A stretch of DNA of 64,000 nucleotides from DASPSM01 sp036008465 (GTDB taxonomy: Bacteria > Planctomycetota > Planctomycetia > Planctomycetales > Planctomycetaceae): NCBI GenBank assembly GCA_036008465.1, contig DASYNP010000165.1, positions 18,794 to 82,793 on the forward strand, written 5' to 3'. The position numbers and the translations under genes were made by a program. Below the pieces are notes generated by a model, which saw only the letters and a list, made by a program, of their open reading frames with translations, was not told the DNA's origin and ran no database searches. Positions within the stretch are counted from its first letter, which is position 1. Every line of letters begins with the position of its first letter. This document shows, piece after piece, positions 35,781 to 42,856 of the stretch.

Positions 35781-35820
35781 AGCGGCCTTCGGAAGCAATT
35801 CCGAAGGCCGCTTTTTCTTT
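35781..35820 (+). terminator. rho-independent terminator after the Cys-rich gene
   Basis: A perfect 14-bp stem (AGCGGCCTTCGGAA with TTCCGAAGGCCGCT) closes on a GCAA tetraloop and is followed by TTTTTCTTTTTCTTT. It lies 89 bp after the stop codon and is the clearest intrinsic terminator in the window. Confidence 0.9.
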
Positions 35821-35834
35821 TTCTTTGCTCGGCG

Positions 35835-35858
35835 ATGCCTATGCCGAGCCATAGGCAT
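35835..35858. repeat. 9-bp stem hairpin between convergent genes
   Basis: ATGCCTATG and CATAGGCAT form a perfect stem around CCGAGC, just beyond the terminator and 94 bp before the end of the leftward gene at 35953. There is no T-tract on either side. I recall this sequence as a common intergenic motif in planctomycetes. Confidence 0.5.
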
Positions 35859-35952
35859 GGCACCCGTCGCGACGACAGCATCACTTCCATGTGACGTGCC
35901 GGACTTTTTCGATAATCGCGCCGGACCGGGGCCGAGACGCGCGGCCGAAGGG

Positions 35953-36891
35953 CTATTTGGTGGTGTCACTTAGACCGGACGCGCCCACTTGTCTTTGGGC
36001 AGGCCCACCGAACTGGGGACCTTTTCCGTCGAGAACGACCCCGTTGCGCACCAGGCCCTCCTCAAACCGCGAAGTGGTTTCGAGTTTGCGCTGGAGGGCC
36101 TGCCATTGCCAAGGCTCGAACAGCGGCTTCAGCCGCTCGGCGGGCAGGTGAGCCATTTGGACGATTACGATATTGAAACAGGCGGTGGGATAAAGTCGAT
36201 TAGCACCCCGGCCGGGACGCGTCTCTTTCAGCAAGAGTTGCTCCAAACGTTGCCGCTGAGCATCGCTCAGCCCGAGTGCGGTCGACATCCTTAAAACGGT
36301 CAGCTGCACGCCGGTGCGGTGCTGAAACTCTGCGCGTTCGCGCTCGATCTTCTCATAGCGGGCCAACTGATCGGCCGTCAGGACTTTTGCGAACGTCTTC
36401 GCAAACAGCGAGTCGCCGGCGAAAATGCGGATCCGAGAAACGACCAGCGGTTGAGCCTCCTTGGAGAGCGCATCCCAATCCAAGCCGTTGGCATCGGCCT
36501 TTCGTGTTTGAAACCGAGTTTTGAATTGTTCGACCCGCTCGACGAGGTGCCCGATGTCTCCTTTTCCGGCGAAGAGGAGCTTCTGCTTTTGATTCTCCGA
36601 AAGTGTGGCGTCGCGCGCCAGCAGGTCGACTCTCTTTTGCAGCCGCAGCTCCAGTCGCTCTTGCGGCGAATGGTTCTGAGCCTGATTCCCATACACGAAC
36701 TGATCGATGGTGGCTGCGACGTTGATAATGCCATTCGCATTGATGACGAGTTCTTCTACGACGGTCTTCTTCGCTGACTCGTCGACCAAATCGTCGTCTG
36801 CGCCGGGCGGGGGCGCCGCGCCGGCGAGGGACAACCCCACAATCGCCGCCGCGACAGCCCGCAAACCGAGTCGTCCGATCGACCAGCGCAT
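35953..36891 (-). CDS. secreted protein of unknown function
   Basis: A 312-residue exported protein with an N-terminal signal (GLRAVAAAIVGLSLAGAAP). The mature part is mainly helical and charged (LELRLQKRVDLLARDATLSE onward), with LSDAQRQRLEQLLLKE typical of repeated 'L..Q...L..LL' segments seen in planctomycete proteins of unknown role. No catalytic motif or Cys is obvious. It is 7 bp downstream of the gene for another secreted helical protein (36899), whose own L-S-E-Q-Q-R-K-A-L segment is similar, so the two form an operon of probably related function. Confidence 0.75.
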   Translation of the reverse strand: MRWSIGRLGLRAVAAAIVGLSLAGAAPPPGADDDLVDESAKKTVVEELVINANGIINVAATIDQFVYGNQAQNHSPQERLELRLQKRVDLLARDATLSENQKQKLLFAGKGDIGHLVERVEQFKTRFQTRKADANGLDWDALSKEAQPLVVSRIRIFAGDSLFAKTFAKVLTADQLARYEKIERERAEFQHRTGVQLTVLRMSTALGLSDAQRQRLEQLLLKETRPGRGANRLYPTACFNIVIVQMAHLPAERLKPLFEPWQWQALQRKLETTSRFEEGLVRNGVVLDGKGPQFGGPAQRQVGASGLSDTTK

Positions 36892-36898
36892 GTCTTTC

Positions 36899-37558
36899 CT
36901 ATTCCTCGTCGGGTTGCAGATTGGGCGTGCCGATCGCGCCGATCCGTTGGGCGTCGAAAGCCTGCCGAGTCTCGAGGTTCTTGGGCAATCGTTTCCATGC
37001 TTGGACCTGGTCAGCGTCCAAGAGCGGGAGGATCACGTCGTCGGGAATCGGGGGAACGCGGCGAGTAGACCAGCGAACGTTGATTTCGATCATCTGGGAC
37101 CAGACGGGCTTCCAGACGGGGATCAACGCAGCCACGAGCGCCTTGCGCTGCTGCTCGGATAACCTCAGGTCCGGATCGACAAGTGCGACGAAGGTGTAGA
37201 CGCAGGCCTCGCGCTCCTGGGCGTCTCGTTTGATCACCTCGGCCCGATAGCGGACGGCGTCTTCTTTCGACAAATGATCCGCGACGCAGTCGGCCAGTTT
37301 CGGCGGAAGTAAATCGCAGGAAGTCGGCCCGGACCTCTTCGCCGCATCTGCGAGACATTTCTCCAGATCTTTCTTGATCGCTTGCATCTGTTGCTTCGAC
37401 GGGGCACAGATTTTCCGCACGAATTGCAGCTCGACCTGCAACTGCGGTCGAAGGGAACCGAGAGCGTCCGCTCGTGGCGGCTGCGCGCGGACTACGACGG
37501 CACTCGCCGCCAGCACCAGCAGCAAGCCCCAGCGAACCAGAAAGAAAGGTCGGCTCAT
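36899..37558 (-). CDS. secreted protein of unknown function, partner of the downstream gene
   Basis: A 219-residue exported protein (signal peptide LLLVLAASAVVVRAQ). The mature part is helical with a few Cys residues (KICAPSKQQMQ, KCLADAAKR, SCDLLPPKLADCVADHL) and the segment DLRLSEQQRKALVAALIPVWKP. No family is recognised. It lies first in a two-gene operon with the gene ending at 35953 (gap 7 bp). The overlapping frame extending to 38027 is Arg/Ser-rich and not credible. Confidence 0.75.
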   Translation of the reverse strand: MSRPFFLVRWGLLLVLAASAVVVRAQPPRADALGSLRPQLQVELQFVRKICAPSKQQMQAIKKDLEKCLADAAKRSGPTSCDLLPPKLADCVADHLSKEDAVRYRAEVIKRDAQEREACVYTFVALVDPDLRLSEQQRKALVAALIPVWKPVWSQMIEINVRWSTRRVPPIPDDVILPLLDADQVQAWKRLPKNLETRQAFDAQRIGAIGTPNLQPDEE

Positions 37559-37949
37559 CGCGAGTTCGCGCTCTTCTCAGGAGTCGAGTGGCGCATCGCA
37601 TCGCTGCTAAGACATTACCAGCGGCGAGTCGGGAATTCGACCCCCGTCCGTGGCGTGCCCGACGGGCCGCCCGTTCGCTCTTCCCTCGTCGCCCCGCATT
37701 GCGTCGGCGTAGAAAAATTTCGGAAACCGGCCTTGGCCGACGGATCAGACGCGGAACAATTAGATGCCAGTCCGCGCCGGCTGTATCTGTCGGGTCCAAA
37801 GGTCGCAGATCCGCCGAAGGCGTGATCCAAGGTCGCGAGGCCCGGTGCGCGCGGGCGGAACCCGGCGCGCGGGCGGAACGTGCGAGGCAATTGCCGCGGA
37901 CGGCACCAAGACGAGAGGTTAGCGAAATGTCATCCCAAGGGGGTGTGGT

Positions 37950-37982
37950 GTGGTCACCTACTTTTAATAGGTAGTTGACCAC
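37950..37982. repeat. bulged hairpin, 11-bp stem
   Basis: GTGGTC pairs with GACCAC and, inside it, ACCTA with TAGGT around a CTTTTAA loop, with a four-base bulge (AGTT) on the 3' side. The 3' arm is part of the first of two TAGTTGACCACG direct repeats 16 bp apart. It could be an RNA structure or protein-binding site upstream of the leftward operon. Confidence 0.5.
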
Positions 37983-38188
37983 GGAGATAGTTGACCACGA
38001 CGAGAAATTGAGCACGGTGCCGCTCACCCGGGGCCTCTCCGGGTCGACTGTCTTCGACCCTGCGGCTCAGACCCGAAGGCACCTCGCCGAAGTCCATCCG
38101 AAGCCGACGGATGGGGAGCGGGAGAGGTGCGCGGTGCGAATGGCCGCGGCGGGCCGGGGGCAAGATCCCCGCGGGGACGAAAAATAGA

Positions 38189-38242
38189 TCTGCTGGTGGT
38201 GAGGATCCTTTTTCACTAGGGGGAGAAAGGATCCCCAGCAGA
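38189..38242. repeat. bulged hairpin, 17-bp stem
   Basis: TCTGCTGG (38189-38196) pairs with CCAGCAGA (38235-38242), and GGATCCTTT (38203-38211) with AAAGGATCC (38226-38234), leaving a six-base bulge on the 5' side and a 14-base loop. All 17 pairs are Watson-Crick. No T-tract follows, so this is not a standard terminator. Confidence 0.55.
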
Positions 38243-38675
38243 CGACTGCCCTGAGGGGACCGGGACACGATGGGACGGGACGGTTTCGTAGGGTGTCGAC
38301 AAGGGCGCCTTGGGGCCCAAGCACACCATTTCTTCCCGCCCCCCCTGGGGGACGGTGCGCCGGCGCCCCGCCTGCGGTGGTCCCACGATACGGGACGGGA
38401 CCGACGGGACGGACAATGGGACACCTTCAAAAAACCGAAGTTGTCCCACCTCAAACCGCTGAGGCCAAATGCCTTACGGAGAAAAGCTGCGATGGGACGG
38501 GACAGAATCAATCTTCTGAAGAGGCCGAGGTACTGACTACCAAGCCACAAAGGCCACCAAGAACAACCGAGTGGGTCCAAATCAAGAACTTAGTGCTCTT
38601 GGACTTCGGCGAGCTCAGTCGAGTCGTGCCTTCGCGGTTGGGAATCTGGTCTCATCTCGGGACGGGAGGAATTCC

Positions 38676-38870
38676 TCACTGCGCAGGCTCTAACGGACGA
38701 GAGGGGTATTCCGCTGGATACACGTCCCAAATCTTTCGGAAATCGACCGGAACGTTGCCCTGCCTGGGGAACGGAATCATGGTGGGTTCAGAGAACCAAG
38801 TGCCGCAGCATCCCGAAAGACACGGGATCGCACACGCGACCAGTGCGGCTCGCCAGAAAGATTGGCGCAT
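38676..38870 (-). CDS. small predicted lipoprotein
   Basis: A 64-residue protein with a clear lipoprotein signal: a basic start (MRQSFWR), a hydrophobic run (AALVACAIP) and lipobox LSGC at residues 18-21, with Cys21 as the lipidation site. The mature peptide of about 44 residues is Pro-rich and has no recognised domain. It lies 70 bp downstream of the BBP7 barrel gene on the same strand, so it may be co-transcribed and associated with that barrel. The ribosome site is weak, which lowers confidence. Confidence 0.6.
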   Translation of the reverse strand: MRQSFWRAALVACAIPCLSGCCGTWFSEPTMIPFPRQGNVPVDFRKIWDVYPAEYPSRPLEPAQ

Positions 38871-38940
38871 CAGCTGGCTCGGTTGAGTCTTTCTGCTGCC
38901 ACGGGACGGGACTCGATCGATGGGACAAACGATCGGACGT

Positions 38941-40443
38941 TCAAAAGTGGAAGTCGAGGCCGATGTTCAGGCCTTGGGCCCAATAGGCGGCGGTTTGAAA
39001 GTGGTTGCCGGGCTCGTTCGGGCCGCCGGTCCCGTAGGCCACGTCGGACGGCACGAGCGTCGGGCTGACGACTCGAGTGACCTGGTCGCCGGGCCGCACC
39101 ACGTTGGTCCAGTACAAGAACGAGTATCCCAGTCGGGCCGAGATGTACGGCGTGATCGCGAGGCTGAAATTCAGGTCCTCTTCGGGGACGAGCGAGAACT
39201 TGGTTTGCGAGTAGCTCCCGATGTTGGCCGTCGTCGCAAGGATTCCACCGGGGGCGCTGCTCACGGCGCCCGCTCCATTCACGACCTGTGTCGCACCGCT
39301 GATCTCGGTCCGCTCCACGGTCGCACCCAGGCCCAGCTTGGTTACCGACTCGATCGAGATCGGGCCCGTGGTCCAGGTCAAACGCCCCCCCAACTGTCCG
39401 CCGAAGAAATTGTTCGTCGTCTTGAAGCGGTCGAAATCGAACAGGACGCTCGACGTGTCGACCGGCTGACCGAGGAAGGTCAGAGAATTCGAGGTCAGCG
39501 GCTGGACGGAATCGTCGATCTCCAGAGTCTCGGTGAGGTTCATATAGCGGAAGCCCGCGAGCGCTTCGAGTCGCCAATTGTCGTTTTGGAAGATCTTTCG
39601 CAATCCGTTGAGTTCCCAACTGAGAAACTCGCTCGAGTTCCACACCGAGACGCCGCCAGCAAGAGAGCCGGGAAACGAATCGGCGTAAGCCGTTTCTGTA
39701 TTGGTGTTGGCATTCACCACCGGACGGGTGATGAGCGGGTTGCCGTTCTGGTCGGAGTAGGCATCGAAGCCGGTCCCTTGCCGGCCCAGAATGATAAACA
39801 CACTTTGCAGTCCCCACGTTTCGTGCGAATCGAAGTAGCCGCCGACGTCGAGCCGCCAGCCGCTCGTCGCACCCAGACCCACGCTACCATCCCCGTACAA
39901 GATGCTCGTATTCGGCTGTCCGAGCGCGCCGGATATGGGATCACTCGTACTGCCGGTGGTCACCAATGGCGGCAGCGGAGCCCCCTTGGTCCACCAGACG
40001 AGGTAGTCCGAGCGCAGCCAAAACCGCGGCGGATCGGGGCTGAACGCCGGGAAGAACACCATCGGCGGCGGAGAATAGGCCGGCAGCGGAGCGTAGCCGG
40101 GGGGCGGTCCGTAACTCGGCGACGGTCCATATCCGGGAGGCGGACCGTAACCTGGCGGGGGTCCTGTCAGCGGCGGCGGCCCGGTCAGCGGCGGCGGATA
40201 GCCCGGCGGCCCGGAATTTCCAGCGCCTGGCGGGCCCATCGACCCGTCCGTGTAAGGATTTGCCGTGGGATCGCCCGGAGGCTGTGGACTCGGCGGTGCC
40301 GAATATCCCTCGTGCGTGAGTGGAGGGGGCGGAGTCGACGGGCTGTCGAACCCCTGCCCAAACAGTTGTCCCGCGCTCAGAAGCGCGGCAGCCAACGCGA
40401 ATGCGCCGGCGAACGATGGCCTCGAGACCATTCCGACCCTCAC
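38941..40443 (-). CDS. BBP7-family outer-membrane beta-barrel protein
   Basis: A 500-residue exported protein. The signal peptide is at residues 1-29 (FALAAALLSAGQLFGQ). A Pro/Gly/Tyr-rich linker follows (residues about 35-125, repeated PPPGYGPPPGYGP). A long series of alternating strands typical of an outer-membrane barrel begins at WLRSDYLVWWTKGAPLPPLV, the opening signature of planctomycete BBP7 proteins, and ends with aromatic-terminated strands (LNIGLDFHF), as expected for barrel insertion. Probably a porin-like or structural envelope protein. A small lipoprotein gene follows. The Pro-rich linker may span the wall or periplasm. Confidence 0.88.
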   Translation of the reverse strand: MRVGMVSRPSFAGAFALAAALLSAGQLFGQGFDSPSTPPPPLTHEGYSAPPSPQPPGDPTANPYTDGSMGPPGAGNSGPPGYPPPLTGPPPLTGPPPGYGPPPGYGPSPSYGPPPGYAPLPAYSPPPMVFFPAFSPDPPRFWLRSDYLVWWTKGAPLPPLVTTGSTSDPISGALGQPNTSILYGDGSVGLGATSGWRLDVGGYFDSHETWGLQSVFIILGRQGTGFDAYSDQNGNPLITRPVVNANTNTETAYADSFPGSLAGGVSVWNSSEFLSWELNGLRKIFQNDNWRLEALAGFRYMNLTETLEIDDSVQPLTSNSLTFLGQPVDTSSVLFDFDRFKTTNNFFGGQLGGRLTWTTGPISIESVTKLGLGATVERTEISGATQVVNGAGAVSSAPGGILATTANIGSYSQTKFSLVPEEDLNFSLAITPYISARLGYSFLYWTNVVRPGDQVTRVVSPTLVPSDVAYGTGGPNEPGNHFQTAAYWAQGLNIGLDFHF

Positions 40444-40580
40444 AGAAATGACTCTTGCGGGGTCGCGTTTTTACGCCAAAACGAGGTTTCGAGCCAGACC
40501 GAACACTTGAACAGAGAGCCGGGAGGACAGCAGAGGTGGACCGATGCTGGCCGAAAGTTTCCTTTTTCTTCCGCGCTGCC

Positions 40581-41021
40581 TTACTTCTGCGAACCACGGG
40601 GCTTTGCGGAACCTGGCAAGACTTCGCGTAAGAACTCCTTCGCGAACTTTTCGTCCCGGGCCAGATGCCGATTGAGCAGCGCTAAAGTCTTTCGGATTCG
40701 CAGCACGGTCTGCTGCATCGGCCCGGTCAACCGGTCGAGGATTTCGTCCGGAGCGAATTGCTCGAGCTCACGGATCGATTGCACCTTGAGAAAGTCGAAG
40801 ATCTCGCGCGCCTGGTAATCCTTTTGAAACACCAAATCGAGCCGTGCGTCGACGGGCACACGCACGCGGCCAAATCCGGAGGATTTTTTCCGGCGGGGAG
40901 CAGGCTTTTTCGCGGCCTTGAGGCTCGGCTTCTTGCGGGCGGCGGGCTTCTTGACCAACCGCTTTTTTGGTGCCGAACTTTTCTTGGCGGTCCCAGTTCG
41001 CCGCGTCTTCGGGCTGGCCAT
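40581..41021 (-). CDS. small protein with a Lys/Pro/Ala-rich basic tail
   Basis: A 146-residue protein. Residues 1-50 are extremely basic and repetitive (KKPAARKKPSLKAAKKPAPR), like histone H1/AlgP-type nucleic-acid-binding tails. Residues about 60-135 are a compact helical domain (LVFQKDYQAREIFDFLKVQS, IRELEQFAPDEILDRLTG, LRIRKTLALLNRHLARDE). No family is recognised for that domain. A DNA- or RNA-associated role is inferred from the tail. It is 18 bp downstream of the gene at 41040 on the same strand, so the two are probably co-transcribed. Confidence 0.78.
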   Translation of the reverse strand: MASPKTRRTGTAKKSSAPKKRLVKKPAARKKPSLKAAKKPAPRRKKSSGFGRVRVPVDARLDLVFQKDYQAREIFDFLKVQSIRELEQFAPDEILDRLTGPMQQTVLRIRKTLALLNRHLARDEKFAKEFLREVLPGSAKPRGSQK

Positions 41022-41039
41022 GGCAGCCTTTCACACGCG

Positions 41040-41678
41040 TCAGGTCACGCCGAGTTCGAGCGCGGTGCGGACGATCTCTTCCTTGGTCATCAGCCCGCAC
41101 AGGTTATGCAAGAAGGAATGCGACATGGCCCAGCGGCCGAGAACGTCGAACATCACCTCGAAACGGTCGTCGTCCAAGCCGAACTGCCGTTTCGATTCGG
41201 CCGCCTCGGTGGGGGGCATGTCCTCGAACTGGCTGATCATCAAGAAATCGCCGTCGCTGGCCAGGTTGAGATGCAGGGCCCTCAATTCGCCGGCAAGCAG
41301 GCTGTCGGCCTTGGGCGAAACCTGCTGCGGGCCGCCAGCCAGATAGCGGATGATGACGTGCGGCTCTTGCTCGACGATGCGGGCGGACGTTTCGCAGGCG
41401 GCGTAAATCACACTTTCGTCAACGAGGTTTGCCACGAACTTTTCAGTCGAGGCGTGCTTGCACCAGGTCTCAGCCAAAAGGTCGAGCTGGACGTGCGGCG
41501 GCACGGCACGCAGAAACGGAACTTCCGTCAAAAAGCCAAAGCACTCCGCAGTGTAGTTGCCTACCTGCTGGGCCAGGCAAATGCGCTCCAGCGTTTCCTG
41601 GAACGCAATGCGGAAGGCGAAGTAGCTCAATCCGGTCTGCGGCAAGGTGTCGGTCTGAATCGCGAGCATGAACTCCAT
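41040..41678 (-). CDS. cytosolic protein of unknown function
   Basis: About 212 residues starting at ATG 41678 (MEFMLAIQTDTLPQTGLSYF). The frame is open to 41828, but the upstream part is unlike protein. The sequence is acidic and helical, without membrane segments or recognised motifs (QVGNYTAECFGFLTEV, DDRFEVMFDVLGRWAMSHSF). It probably forms an operon with the downstream basic-tail protein gene (gap 18 bp). I do not recognise the family. Confidence 0.7.
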   Translation of the reverse strand: MEFMLAIQTDTLPQTGLSYFAFRIAFQETLERICLAQQVGNYTAECFGFLTEVPFLRAVPPHVQLDLLAETWCKHASTEKFVANLVDESVIYAACETSARIVEQEPHVIIRYLAGGPQQVSPKADSLLAGELRALHLNLASDGDFLMISQFEDMPPTEAAESKRQFGLDDDRFEVMFDVLGRWAMSHSFLHNLCGLMTKEEIVRTALELGVT

Positions 41679-41923
41679 GCTCACTCGCCGCGAGACCAAA
41701 CACAACAGTAAATTTTGGGAATTTCTTAGCGCCGGAAAAACGTCGACCGCGGTTCGCGATGTGATCCTCAGACTGCGTAGCGTGCCCCTTGTCCACACGT
41801 TTTTCGCGGGTTGCCCAATTGCAACCACCCGTTAAACTCGTACAGGTCCCCGGCCTTGCCAGCTTTTAACCCACGCACAACCAACGTTGACCGCGCAGTA
41901 GACCACGCACGAAGAGACTTGCC

Positions 41924-42793
41924 ATGCGGCTAGCAACTGTGCAAACGCTCCATGAGCCCCGGGTTGTGGGAGTTCACTCGGATTCGGGGAGCGACCGGTT
42001 TGTCGATCTCTGCGCGGCCGATCCAGGGCTGCCGCGAACTCTCTCGGCAATCCTCGCGCTCTCCGACGGACTCGACCGCGCTCGAGCGGCGTTCGCGAAG
42101 GGGCTGGCCGCGAACCAACTTGTCACTGGCAATCTTCTCGCACCGCTGCCCTCTCCAGGCAAGGTCTTTTGCATTGGCCTCAATTACCGCGATCACGCCC
42201 TCGAGACCAAGGCGCAGATCCCCGGCGAACCGATCGTCTTCAGCAAGTTTTCGAGCGCGATCGTCGGGCCGGGAGTTCCCATCATCCTGCCCCGCGCGTC
42301 GCACAAGGTCGACTACGAGGCGGAGCTGGTTGTTGTCATCGGCCGTCGGGGAAAGCTGATTTCCGCGGCGGACGCCCCCTCCTACATCGCCGGCTACATG
42401 GTCGGCAACGACGTCTCGGCCCGCGACTGGCAGACCGAAAAGCCGGGCAAACAATGGCTGCTCGGTAAGACGCCCGACACCTTTGGTCCGACCGGTCCCT
42501 GGATGGTCACGGCCGACGAAATCCCCGACCCGTGCAACCTCGGGATCAGGCTGCGGCTCAATGGCCAGACGATGCAAGACTCGACGACGAAAGAACTGAT
42601 TTTCAGCCCCGCAAAGCTGATCGAGCACATCACGAAAGTCGTCACGATTGACCCTGGCGACATCATTTTCACGGGCACGCCCCCCGGCGTCGGCGTCGCC
42701 CGAACGCCCCCGGTTTTCCTCAAGGACGGGGACCAGATCGAGGTCGAAATCGACCGCCTCGGGGTGCTCAAAAACCCCGTTCGGGCCGAATGA
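41924..42793 (+). CDS. fumarylacetoacetate hydrolase family protein
   Basis: A 289-residue metal-dependent C-C hydrolase/isomerase-type enzyme that acts on beta-diketo acids in aromatic or sugar-acid catabolism. The core starts at KVFCIGLNYRDHALETKAQI, with catalytic His in YRDHA. The metal ligands are in DYEAELVVVIG (E-x-E) and DVSARDWQ. The C-terminal block GDIIFTGTPPGVGVARTPP is the strongest family mark. Length is typical. It precedes the SUMF1-domain gene by 63 bp on the same strand. The exact substrate is unknown. Confidence 0.93.
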   Translation: MRLATVQTLHEPRVVGVHSDSGSDRFVDLCAADPGLPRTLSAILALSDGLDRARAAFAKGLAANQLVTGNLLAPLPSPGKVFCIGLNYRDHALETKAQIPGEPIVFSKFSSAIVGPGVPIILPRASHKVDYEAELVVVIGRRGKLISAADAPSYIAGYMVGNDVSARDWQTEKPGKQWLLGKTPDTFGPTGPWMVTADEIPDPCNLGIRLRLNGQTMQDSTTKELIFSPAKLIEHITKVVTIDPGDIIFTGTPPGVGVARTPPVFLKDGDQIEVEIDRLGVLKNPVRAE

Positions 42794-42856
42794 CGTTGCC
42801 GTTTCGGCGCTTGAGCGCTAAAACACGGCGGATCTCCGACGGCAAAGGACTGCCCG

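Larger units (their letters stand above)
37559..38675. other. 1.1-kb gene-poor region with hairpins and repeats
   Basis: No reading frame here has a credible start, composition or family. It contains a near-tandem 20/18-bp repeat (CCCGGTGCGCGCGGGCGGAA, 37841-37878), a bulged hairpin at 37950-37982, a direct repeat TAGTTGACCACG (37972 and 37988), a palindrome TCCCCGCGGGGA (38166-38177), a 17-bp bulged hairpin at 38189-38242, and several copies of GGGACGGGAC. A 22-base stretch at 38602 matches the repeat element at 31697. The promoter of the leftward operon starting at 37558 should also be here. Confidence 0.6.

Noticed and set aside
37011..38027. 338-residue leftward frame across the gene-poor region
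   Set aside because: It overlaps a secreted-protein gene in another frame and its translation is Arg/Ser/Pro-rich without motifs.
38920..40818. 632-residue rightward frame antisense to the BBP7 barrel gene
   Set aside because: It is Arg-rich with no domain, while the other strand encodes a signal peptide and barrel signature.
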